Source of the DNA: Pseudanabaena sp. PCC 7367
GTDB taxonomy: Bacteria; Cyanobacteriota; Cyanobacteriia; Pseudanabaenales; Pseudanabaenaceae
NCBI RefSeq assembly: GCF_000317065.1
Contig: NC_019701.1
Span: 1,951,001-2,015,000, forward strand
Direction of reading: 5' to 3'
Length of the DNA stretch: 64,000 bases
Made by a program: the position numbers and the translations under genes. Within the stretch, counting starts at the first letter, position 1. Every line of letters starts with the position of its first letter. A model generated the notes under the pieces. The model was not told the DNA's origin and searched no databases. It saw only the letters and a program-made list of their open reading frames with translations. Positions 55,324-63,500 of this stretch are shown piece by piece.

Positions 55324-55665
55324 ATGTCGATCGCCGTAGGAATGATTGAAACCTTAGGGTTCCCTGCTGTTGTAGAAGCAGCGGATGCCATGGTTAAGGC
55401 TGCCAGAGTAACTCTGGTGGGCTACGAAAAAATTGGCAGCGGTCGCGTTACCGTGATTGTGCGAGGGGATGTCTCTGAGGTGCAAGCTTCGGTTGCCGCT
55501 GGCGTAGAGAATATCAAACGCGTTAATGGTGGTCAGGTGCTATCTACTCATATCATTGCGCGTCCCCATGAAAACCTTGAGTATGTGCTGCCGATGAGCT
55601 ATACCGAGGAAGTCGAACAGTTCCGCGAGAGTGTGACTGGTCGATCGCTTCCTTCTACTCGCTAG
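55324..55665 (+). CDS. ccmK1: Carboxysome shell hexamer protein CcmK1
   Basis: 113 aa BMC-domain protein, almost identical to the preceding one over the first 100 residues (Ser for Pro2, Ile for Val in 'ENIKRV') but with a C-terminal extension '[12 protein letters not shown]', as in CcmK1 of Synechocystis. Major facet tile together with K2. 147 bp downstream of ccmK2 on the same strand. The ATG at 55324 has no strong SD. Confidence 0.96.
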   Translation: MSIAVGMIETLGFPAVVEAADAMVKAARVTLVGYEKIGSGRVTVIVRGDVSEVQASVAAGVENIKRVNGGQVLSTHIIARPHENLEYVLPMSYTEEVEQFRESVTGRSLPSTR

Positions 55666-55801
55666 GCTAAGCAATTAAGCTAATTAGCCCAGTTTATGAA
55701 CCTGAATCCCAGCCCATTCATTTAGGCATATAGCTATTTGAAATCTGGATATTCTATCTGAAACCTGGATATTTAATCCTAGATACATAGAAATTAACCT
55801 A

Positions 55802-56104
55802 ATGCAGATTGCCAAAGTTCGCGGCACGATTGTCAGCACCCAGAAAGATCCAAGTTTGCAAGGCACCAAATTTTTGTTTTTGCAAATGATCGATGACCAG
55901 GGGCAATTACAACCAAACTATGAGGTAGCCGCAGATGTGGTAGGGGCTGGTGTTGATGAATGGGTATTAGTGAGTAGAGGTAGTGCAGCGCGTCAGTTCC
56001 AAGGTGGTGAACATCGACCGCTTGATGCTCTGGTGGTAGGAATTATTGACACAGTTTCTGTGGATAATTCTCTGCTCTATAGCAAGAAGGATTCGTATCG
56101 CTAG
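55802..56104 (+). CDS. ccmL: Carboxysome vertex protein CcmL
   Basis: 100 aa, EutN/CcmL family, forming pentamers that cap the icosahedral vertices. 'MQIAKVRGTIVSTQKDPSLQGTKFLFLQ' and 'VAADVVGAGVDEWVLVSRGSAAR' are the family blocks, and 'DALVVGIIDTVSV' the C-terminal strand. 136 bp after ccmK1. Followed by an unusually long gap before ccmM. Confidence 0.97.
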   Translation: MQIAKVRGTIVSTQKDPSLQGTKFLFLQMIDDQGQLQPNYEVAADVVGAGVDEWVLVSRGSAARQFQGGEHRPLDALVVGIIDTVSVDNSLLYSKKDSYR

Positions 56105-56966
56105 CTACTAAATACTTGAAATGCCTTGAGAATGGGTCAAATTAAGCCAAACTGATTGGTAATGCTCTGAGATACTCTGGCTGATCGCTAAATATTTGCC
56201 CTTAAATCTATTTTTTGGTGTATTTAGCCGCTCAGCTAAGCAGTGATTCAACTCAGCTAAAGGACTCAGCCAAAGGATTTAATGCCCATCGATATAAACA
56301 TTTGGTGTGCCTAAATCAACCTATTATTTCCGATTATTTCCGATTTTTAGATTTCAACCTGCATCGTTCCCAACCTTATTAGTCGATCAATTCAGCGATT
56401 CAATCTAGTTGATTGGAAATTTATTGGCCAGATTATTTGTAATTACCAATGCATTCGCAACAGTGATTGATCGATAATCGCCAATCAATAATCAATAACT
56501 AGATCCATAACTAGGTAAATATAAATAACAACTCTAAATATAACCAAACAAAATATAGCCAAACTGCCAAATGCAATCCGATCGCTAGCTTTAATTCAGC
56601 TTAATTATTGGTTGTGAGTTAAGCGGTTGCAGTTGATTCAAATCCCAAGTTAATCCTCTCGTAGATGAATCAAGTAAATAAATAGTTTGTTTTATATGGT
56701 TTTGCAAATTAGTTAACTGGCTCAATTTACTTAATTTATATATTAATTTTACTTAATTCGTGTATTCATCAGCATTTGTAGTATTAGCGATCGATCGCCA
56801 CTTGTTAAGCCTTGTCGGGATTAATTGTGATTGCGATCGTCCCAAATCAAGTAGATGAGGGAGTCTCTCCCACCTACTACCCGCCCAAAACTGATCCAGC
56901 CTCATGAGTGGATGGATTTTAGTGCAGAGCAGAGCAACTCAGAGCAACATAGTAGGAGAAACAGTT
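56105..56966. other. Long spacer between ccmL and ccmM
   Basis: 862 bp of AT-rich DNA with no ORF above 60 codons, apart from out-of-frame ones overlapping the ccmM start. Many short repeats such as AATCAATAATCAATAACTAG (56483-56502) and ATTTCCGATTATTTCCGAT (about 56327-56345) are visible. A second promoter for ccmMNO is plausible. Confidence 0.5.
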
Positions 56967-58997
56967 ATGCCATCCCGCCGCGCCCCCGCCCCACCCACAC
57001 CTTGGTCACCTACCCTGACCAATCCCCAAATCCATGAAAGTTCCTATATTCACCCCTCTTCCTATGTGATTGGAGATGTGAAAATTGGTGCTAATGTCTT
57101 GATCGCGCCAGGCACTTCAGTCAGAGCCGACGAGGGTACGCCCTTTTATATTGGTTCTGGCACCAACATCCAAGATGGCGTGGTAATTCATGGCCTCGAA
57201 CAAGGCCGCATTAAGGGCAATGATGGCAAAGACTATTCAGTGTGGGTAGGCGAAAACTCCTCAATTACCCATAAAGCCCTGGTGCATGGGCCCTGCTATG
57301 TGGGCGACGATTGCTTTATTGGCTTTCGCTCCACGGTTTTTAATGCCAAGGTTGGCGATGGCTGCATTGTGATGATGCATGTGTTAATTCAGGATGTTGA
57401 AATCCCACCTGGTAAGTATGTGCCCTCTGGGGCGATCATCACTACCCAACAACAGGCCGATCGCCTTCCCAACGTCAATAAGGATGATGTGGAATTTGCC
57501 CATCATGTGGTGGGGATAAATGAGGCACTGCGATCGGGCTACCAATGTGCAGAAAGTAACGTTTGCCTAGCTGATTTTCGCACCCATTTACAAAATTCCT
57601 ACACCCAAGGATCTTCCAATCCCAATAGTTATAGTAGTCAATCAACCGAAATGCAACTCAACTCAGAAGTAGTACAAGATGTGAGGCAGCTTTTGTCTGC
57701 CGGCTATCGAATTGGCACTGAGCACGTGGATCAACGTCGCTTCAGGATCAATTCCTGGCAAAGCTGTGCGCCGATCGAATCGATTCAAGAATCCCAGGTG
57801 CTGCGCGAACTCGAAAATTGCCTTGCTGAACATGCGGGTGACTATGTTCGCCTGATCGGCATTGATCCCAAAGCAAAAAGCCGAGTGATGGAAAAAATTA
57901 TCCAACGCCCTGGCGATCGCCCTGCCCAGTTCTCCTCTAGTAGTAGTGGTAATTATTCCAGCTCTAGCAGCAATAGTTATAGCCAGAATAGTGTTAGCGC
58001 TGGTGGCGGTGGGTCTAGCGATCTGCAATCGCAAATTCAACAATTGGTTAACCAGGGTTATCGCATCAGCCTGGAACATGCCGATAAGCGTAGGTTTAAG
58101 GCCAATGCCTGGAATACTGGCCCCAGCTTTGGTGCAGCCAATAGTAATACTGTGCTCAATGGCGTAAATCAATTCCTGGCCGAGCATCGTGGTGAATATG
58201 TCAAACTAATTGGCGTGGATGCCCAGGCGCGTACCAGAGCCTTTGAAGAAATTATTCAATATGCAGATGGCCGAGCGGTGCGATCGAGTAGTGGTGGCAA
58301 GGGCTTTGCTACTCCTGCCAATCGGTCTTCTAGTAGCCGATCTGGTTCTAGTTCCGTGGCCACTGGCGATCTGCACCAGCAAGTACAGCAAATTCTGTCG
58401 CAGGGCTTAAAAATTGCGATCGAATATGCCGATGAACGCCGTCATCGCGCTAGTGCCTGGAACACTGGCCCATCTTTCCAAGGCAGCCAAGCCTCCTCGG
58501 TAGTCAAAGATCTAAGAGCTTTCCTGTCTGAGCACAATGGTGAATATGTCAAACTAATTGGCGTAGATCCCAATGCCAAACGCCGCATCTCTGAAGTTGT
58601 GGTACAGCAGCCGAATGGTAAGTCTATCAATAGCAATAGTCGCAATAGTCAACCATCTAACAACGGCTACAGCAGCAGTTCTAGTAGTAGTAGCAATGGC
58701 AGCGGTAATGGCTATGGCAGTTCTGGTGGTGGCCTCAATGCCGAAGTTGAACAACAAATCCGGCAACTTCTGGCGCAGGGTCTGAAAATCAGCACTGAAT
58801 ATGCCGATCAACGCCGCTTCCGTGCCAGTGCTTGGAATACGGGCCCTGCGATCGAGGCAGGCAATTACAACGCCGCCGTAGCTTCAATTAGCTCTTTGCT
58901 ATCCGAGCATTCTGGCGAATATGTGCGCTTAGTTGGGGTTGACCCGAAGGCCAGAAAGCGGGTGAGCGAGCTATTGATCCAGCGCCCTGGTAAGTAG
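56967..58997 (+). CDS. ccmM: Carboxysome assembly protein CcmM (gamma-carbonic anhydrase + four RbcS-like domains)
   Basis: 676 aa; start ATG 56967 preceded by AGGAG. Residues about 20-205 are a left-handed beta-helix gamma-carbonic anhydrase domain with His75, His102 and His107 as zinc ligands and Cys194/Cys200. Four Rubisco-small-subunit-like domains follow (about 233-315, 351-433, 467-549, 591-674), joined by Ser/Asn/Gly-rich linkers; they cross-link Rubisco into the condensate that becomes the carboxysome. Most genera have three to five copies. Only the first copy has a Cys pair (267, 285). An internal Met229 just before the first SSU-like domain may start the short form. Confidence 0.97.
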   Translation: MPSRRAPAPPTPWSPTLTNPQIHESSYIHPSSYVIGDVKIGANVLIAPGTSVRADEGTPFYIGSGTNIQDGVVIHGLEQGRIKGNDGKDYSVWVGENSSITHKALVHGPCYVGDDCFIGFRSTVFNAKVGDGCIVMMHVLIQDVEIPPGKYVPSGAIITTQQQADRLPNVNKDDVEFAHHVVGINEALRSGYQCAESNVCLADFRTHLQNSYTQGSSNPNSYSSQSTEMQLNSEVVQDVRQLLSAGYRIGTEHVDQRRFRINSWQSCAPIESIQESQVLRELENCLAEHAGDYVRLIGIDPKAKSRVMEKIIQRPGDRPAQFSSSSSGNYSSSSSNSYSQNSVSAGGGGSSDLQSQIQQLVNQGYRISLEHADKRRFKANAWNTGPSFGAANSNTVLNGVNQFLAEHRGEYVKLIGVDAQARTRAFEEIIQYADGRAVRSSSGGKGFATPANRSSSSRSGSSSVATGDLHQQVQQILSQGLKIAIEYADERRHRASAWNTGPSFQGSQASSVVKDLRAFLSEHNGEYVKLIGVDPNAKRRISEVVVQQPNGKSINSNSRNSQPSNNGYSSSSSSSSNGSGNGYGSSGGGLNAEVEQQIRQLLAQGLKISTEYADQRRFRASAWNTGPAIEAGNYNAAVASISSLLSEHSGEYVRLVGVDPKARKRVSELLIQRPGK

Positions 58998-59513
58998 AAC
59001 TGAGCTTGCAGGCGATCGATTGATTGATTATCCTGCGCCTCAACCAATCAAAATCGAGGTTAGGAAGTTAAGTGAATGGTGCTGATGCCTGGGATCGCAA
59101 TTTAAGTAAAAGTAATAATTTGCTTGATCTCAATTAGTATTAGTACCATTTCCATTCCTGGCTACTTTGCAAACCTAGTCATGCTGGCCTTAAGCATCAA
59201 GCTAAACCTAAACCTAAAAATAGACTTTTGTTTATACTGATTACGCCTAGGTCTAATTAACTTGGCCACCGCAATGCATACATAACTTTTGTTATCTAAA
59301 TTCTGTCAGGCGATCGCTTCTCTGGGAGCATTGCCAGGGTGATTTAAAACCTTTAATTTCCTAGCTAGGTTCCCGAAATTATCGTTGAGTAGCAATATGC
59401 TTAATGCACTTACTTCGTGCACTTAACGAGAGCGGGACTTTTTTATAGGTGATTTAGGTGGTTTAAGTAATTTAAGTAATCTGCTCTATTTCGTTCCGGT
59501 TGTTTGTGGTGTG
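58998..59513. other. Spacer between ccmM and ccmN with a terminator-like hairpin
   Basis: 516 bp without an ORF. It contains the hairpin at 59371-59444 described separately. The rest is AT-rich with the repeats TAAGTAATTTAAGTAATCTG near 59465. Confidence 0.5.
59371..59444 (+). terminator. Terminator- or attenuator-like hairpin between ccmM and ccmN
   Basis: Nested stems: TCCCG/CGGGA (59371-59375, 59433-59437), TCGTT/AACGA (59382-59386, 59424-59428) and GCAC/GTGC (59406-59409, 59417-59420), then TTTTTT (59439-59444). Orientation is for the ccm transcript. Partial termination would lower ccmN and ccmO relative to the upstream shell genes. Confidence 0.55.
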
Positions 59514-60548
59514 ATGCAAAATTACCCAGCTTCAATTTCATTAACAGACATAGCGCCAACTCAACTCACCGAGTCTATCTTTGAGCCGATGGTTGGCGGC
59601 GATGTGGAAATTGATCCCACCGCTACGATCGCTGCCGGGGTAATCATTCAGGCTGCGGTTGGTAGTCGGATCAAGATTGGTGCAGGCGTTTGTATTGGCA
59701 TGGGCTGTGTGATCAAAGCCTATGGTGGCAATCTTAAAATTGAGGATGGCGTGACCCTGGGCGCGGGAGTTTTAATCATTGGCCGGGGGGCGATCGGTGC
59801 GAGTGCCTGCATTGGTGCAGCGACGACAATTTTTAATTGCTCAGTAAATTCCGGTGAAATGGTGGCTACTGGTTCGCTCCTGGGCGATCGCGGTCGAGCA
59901 ATTGAAGTTGCATCTAAAGCTGCATCTAAATTAGTAGAATCTCCAGCGCAACAAAATTTATCCACTCAGGCATTGCCGATCGGGTCGAGCATTCCGCAAA
60001 GTGCGATCGATCGTAATGTTCAACCTGACACCAAACTTGATCCCAAGCTAGATTCCAAACCAGATCTGGGCAGCCTTTTACCAGAGCTAGCCACCACCAA
60101 AACTACCTTTAATGAAGCGAAAATAAGCATTTCACCCCTGGCGATTAATCCGCCCACCTATGCGCCATCGCTGCCCAACTCGTCATTAAATCCTGATAAT
60201 TCTTTTAATTCTGATCATAGCTCGGCCAAGGATCAAACAAGCCAATCGATCGCACCCAATCAATTCACTCCTGCGACCGTTGAGCCAGTTGATCCCATTG
60301 CTAATCCTGGTACTGCATCCACTTTTGTTGATCCCACGCTTAAGCCATTAATCCCACCGATCGAACCAGTTCAACCGATCGCGCCAGAGCCCGTGATTAA
60401 TAATAATGGCAGTCCAAATGGGAAGGTATATGGTAAAGCCTATGTGGAGCAAATTCTGGGGGTGATGCTACCCCATCGCCAAATTAGCCAACAATTGCCG
60501 CAGCCCAATCTCGAACAGGATGCTGGGGATAGTGGCGATCGCTTGTAG
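59514..60548 (+). CDS. ccmN: Carboxysome protein CcmN
   Basis: 344 aa from the ATG at 59514; a GTG codon precedes it in frame. Residues about 30-130 form a left-handed beta-helix related to the CcmM N-terminus ('PTATIAAGVIIQAAVGSRIKIGAGVCIGMGCVIKA'), which binds CcmM. A long Pro/Ser/Thr/Asp-rich linker (about 135-300) leads to the encapsulation peptide ('KVYGKAYVEQILGVMLPHRQ', about 304-323) that contacts CcmK shell. In other species this peptide is the very end; here about 21 residues follow it. Confidence 0.93.
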   Translation: MQNYPASISLTDIAPTQLTESIFEPMVGGDVEIDPTATIAAGVIIQAAVGSRIKIGAGVCIGMGCVIKAYGGNLKIEDGVTLGAGVLIIGRGAIGASACIGAATTIFNCSVNSGEMVATGSLLGDRGRAIEVASKAASKLVESPAQQNLSTQALPIGSSIPQSAIDRNVQPDTKLDPKLDSKPDLGSLLPELATTKTTFNEAKISISPLAINPPTYAPSLPNSSLNPDNSFNSDHSSAKDQTSQSIAPNQFTPATVEPVDPIANPGTASTFVDPTLKPLIPPIEPVQPIAPEPVINNNGSPNGKVYGKAYVEQILGVMLPHRQISQQLPQPNLEQDAGDSGDRL

Positions 60549-60707
60549 TTAAGTTTTAAATCGTTACCCGATTGAGCTTCCGAACCAATAGAATAGAGCC
60601 TAGAATAATCATATAGACTAGAATCAGGGTAAACCATAGTCTCAAGCAATTTTTTATATGCACCCTGCTCCTGCATATAATTCCTAAATCCCACGAGGTG
60701 ACCGAAG

Positions 60708-61622
60708 ATGCACCAGCTAAAGCCCCAATCCCAACAACACCGCCAAATTCAACCGCGATCGCCAGACCATCAAAACAATAAGGCGGCGCGATTGATCGAG
60801 CAACTGGATAAATTATCCGAGAGTGCGGTTGGTCTGGTTTCTACCCGTAGTTTTCCGGCTGTGGTGGGTACCGCTGATATGATGCTCAAGGCCTCTGGGG
60901 TGCTGCTGGTGGGCTATGAAAAAATTGGCCAGGGCTATTGTACGGCAGTGGTACGAGGGCGGATTGCTGATGTGCGCATAGCAGTGCAGGCTGGGATCGA
61001 AACCGCAGAGAAGTTTGAACAGTTGGTGTCGGCAACGGTGATTCCTCGCCCCATGCCCAATCTGGAATCGGTTTTACCCTTTGGCAGCAAGATCGCCAAG
61101 CAGTTTCTACAAGATCGCCTCACCCAGCGCAGCCGACTTAGTAATATGTCGATCGGCCTGATTGAAACCCGTGGCTTCCCGGCGATGGTGGGGGCAGCGG
61201 ATGCGATGCTCAAGTCGGCGGATGTGCATTTGGGAGCCTATGAATCGATCGGGGCAGGGTTATGCACAGCAATTATTCGCGGCAATGTGGCCGATGTGGC
61301 GATCGCGATTGAAGCAGGCATGCATGAGGCTGAGCGGATCGGTGAATTAAATGCCGTAATGGTAATTCCTCGCCCCCTTGATGATCTAGAAATGACCTTG
61401 CCCACGGCGCAATATTGGCTCGAAGAAATTCCGCAGCCCGTACCGCTCAAAATTCCCTTGCAGGTTAAGAAGCAACAAAAAGAGCTGGTTGAATTGCCTG
61501 AGCTTCAGCTTCAAGAGCAAAGGGACTTAATTGAGTTACCAACCGAGTCACCGCCAGAACCAGAACTACTAGAATTGCCGGATCTTAAATGGCTGGACGA
61601 TCGCCAAGACACTGATAAATAA
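60708..61622 (+). CDS. ccmO: Carboxysome tandem-BMC shell protein CcmO
   Basis: 304 aa with two BMC domains (about 37-130 and 145-232), forming pseudohexameric trimers needed for facet assembly. Domain 1 begins '[40 protein letters not shown]' and domain 2 'MSIGLIETRGFPAMVGAADAMLKSADVHLGAYESIGAGLC'. The start ATG has GAGG upstream. The 70-residue C-terminal extension contains three spaced motifs LVELPEL (260-266), LIELPTE (274-280) and LLELPDL (287-293). 159 bp after ccmN. Confidence 0.96.
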   Translation: MHQLKPQSQQHRQIQPRSPDHQNNKAARLIEQLDKLSESAVGLVSTRSFPAVVGTADMMLKASGVLLVGYEKIGQGYCTAVVRGRIADVRIAVQAGIETAEKFEQLVSATVIPRPMPNLESVLPFGSKIAKQFLQDRLTQRSRLSNMSIGLIETRGFPAMVGAADAMLKSADVHLGAYESIGAGLCTAIIRGNVADVAIAIEAGMHEAERIGELNAVMVIPRPLDDLEMTLPTAQYWLEEIPQPVPLKIPLQVKKQQKELVELPELQLQEQRDLIELPTESPPEPELLELPDLKWLDDRQDTDK

Positions 61623-61784
61623 GAGCAATAGGCTTTAATTTGGTTTGTAAAGTTTGCCAAAGTAGCCAGGGGCAATTATTGCAGCGATCGAGCGGGGCTG
61701 TCTATACTGGTTTTGTTGAATAGTTGCATAATGTCAGGGCTGGGGATCAGCGATCTCCTGGTTCGGCTATAGGTTTAATTAATT

Positions 61785-63068
61785 GTGACTCGAAATAGAA
61801 TTGGGCTAGCGGTTGGTAGTTTTTGCGTTGGGTTGATTACCTTAAACATCTGGGCAATCTATGCCAAACATGATGCGATCGCTGCTGAGCTTGAGGTCAT
61901 ACCGATCGATCGCCAAGTGCAGCAAGTTGCGGATTATTTGATTGGGGCAATGGATACCTCGGCGGCGGCGATCGCTAATCGGGATGTCGCTGATGTGCGG
62001 ATGACTACTTGTGTAGTGGAGGTAATCGATCGAGAGCCAAAAGAGTCAGTAATTTTCCTCTATCAAGAGCAAGCAATTTCCACCAAACTAGAACAACCCT
62101 ATCGGCAGCGTTTCTTACGCATTGCGCCCAGCAAAGATGGCAAGCAAGTAGAGTCGCGGTCTTTTCGTCCTGCTGTCAGCGATCGTTGGATTGGTCTATG
62201 TAATCGGGAGCCAGAGGCTAGACAGGTATCGCAAGCGGAACTAGGCGAGGCACTATGCAGCGTTTTCTTGAGTTTAGATGCTGAGCGCGATCAGTACGGC
62301 AATTACTATCGATACATAGGCTCCACTCCCCCTGAAGGTTGCCCAACTAATTTTCGGGGTGCGGTCAAAATCACCAATAAAATTCTGCTCACTGATGGGG
62401 AGATGGAAACCTGGGATCGCGGTTTTGATGCTTCCGGTAAGCAGGTTTGGGGCGCAGATGACAGCAGCTATAAGTTTAAAGATATCAATCCAGCCAGTCA
62501 GGATGCGCAACTGAATCAGATCGCGGCAATGTTGAGCGGTAAGTTTAATAATGCGGAACAGCAGCAAAGTGATCCAACTTTTCTGCCAGTGCGGTTCAAT
62601 AACTGTGTAGTGAATATTGAACCAGATGAACTTTTCCCCACCGGAACTCAGGTGATGGTCTTGGAGCAGGCCGCAAATTCACCAGAGCTGAAGTTTGCCA
62701 GCCAACGTGTTGCCCATTTATATCGATTACCCGCACCTGACAACAGCTTTAGAATGGTTACCTATAAGCTAGTCGATGGCGATTTTGCTGATTTTTGCGA
62801 TCGCCCTGCCTCAGGGAAAGTGCTGACTGCCACACAAATTGGCCAGCGTGAATGCCAGATCACCTATCAACAAGAAAGTGATTATTATGTTGGCACTACC
62901 CCCGACAGCGGTTGCCCCAGTCAGTTTAGGGGGTCTACCTACATCACGATCGACAGTCGGCTTAGCGATAGTCAACTTGAATTCTGGGAGCGTTGGTATG
63001 ATGGACGAAGTCGCCAAGTAGCAGGTTCAGAGTCCGGCTTTTATATCTACAAACCAGTTGAGCCTTAA
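61785..63068 (+). CDS. Exported protein with two tandem CpeT/CpcT-like domains
   Basis: 427 aa from a GTG start. A hydrophobic N-terminal segment (about 8-28, 'GLAVGSFCVGLITLNIWAIYA') acts as signal or anchor. Domain 1 (about 42-227) keeps family motifs 'SVIFLYQEQAISTKLEQPYRQRFLRI', 'YRYIGSTPPEGCPTNFRGAVKITNKILLTDGEMETWDRGFDASGKQVWGA'. Domain 2 (about 243-425) is a more divergent copy ('YYVGTTPDSGCPSQFRGSTYITIDSRLSDSQLEFWERWYDGRSRQVAG'). CpeT/CpcT lyases attach bilins to phycobiliprotein cysteines in the cytosol as single-domain proteins, so export and duplication suggest a different, possibly tetrapyrrole-binding, role. Follows ccmO by 162 bp; convergent with ndhE. Confidence 0.75.
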   Translation: MTRNRIGLAVGSFCVGLITLNIWAIYAKHDAIAAELEVIPIDRQVQQVADYLIGAMDTSAAAIANRDVADVRMTTCVVEVIDREPKESVIFLYQEQAISTKLEQPYRQRFLRIAPSKDGKQVESRSFRPAVSDRWIGLCNREPEARQVSQAELGEALCSVFLSLDAERDQYGNYYRYIGSTPPEGCPTNFRGAVKITNKILLTDGEMETWDRGFDASGKQVWGADDSSYKFKDINPASQDAQLNQIAAMLSGKFNNAEQQQSDPTFLPVRFNNCVVNIEPDELFPTGTQVMVLEQAANSPELKFASQRVAHLYRLPAPDNSFRMVTYKLVDGDFADFCDRPASGKVLTATQIGQRECQITYQQESDYYVGTTPDSGCPSQFRGSTYITIDSRLSDSQLEFWERWYDGRSRQVAGSESGFYIYKPVEP

Positions 63069-63089
63069 GTTAAGAGCTATCTCTAGCTG

Positions 63090-63395
63090 CTACCAACGCA
63101 GTAGATTAAACTGCTCCATGTCCACCGTGTCGCGGCTACGGTAGATCGACAACACGATCGCCAAGCCCACCGCAGCTTCGGCCGCCGCCACCGTAATCAC
63201 AAATACGGCAAACACCTGACCGCGAATATTGTCGGAATCAACATAGTTGGAAAATGCCATCAAATTAAGGTTGACTGCATTCAGCATCAATTCGATCGAC
63301 ATCAACACGCGCACTGCATTACGGCTGGTGATCAGGCCATAAATACCAATGCAGAAAAGAGCGGCGGCAACGATTAGGAAAGCTTCTAAACTCAT
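63090..63395 (-). CDS. ndhE: NDH-1 subunit NdhE (subunit 4L)
   Basis: 101 aa, three helices. '[48 protein letters not shown]' is the NuoK/NdhE signature with the membrane glutamates of the proton path. Last gene of an ndhA-I-G-E type operon entering from the right, 105 bp after ndhG. Its stop is 21 bp from the stop of the convergent CpeT-like gene. Confidence 0.96.
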   Translation of the reverse strand: MSLEAFLIVAAALFCIGIYGLITSRNAVRVLMSIELMLNAVNLNLMAFSNYVDSDNIRGQVFAVFVITVAAAEAAVGLAIVLSIYRSRDTVDMEQFNLLRW

Positions 63396-63500
63396 TTTAT
63401 TTCTACTTTTGCTCTGTTTTGCTCTATTTTTAAGCGTCTGCTCAGCGATGCAGAGAGATGCAATCTGGAATTTTTTAATGCTTATTTAATGCTTAAGTGA

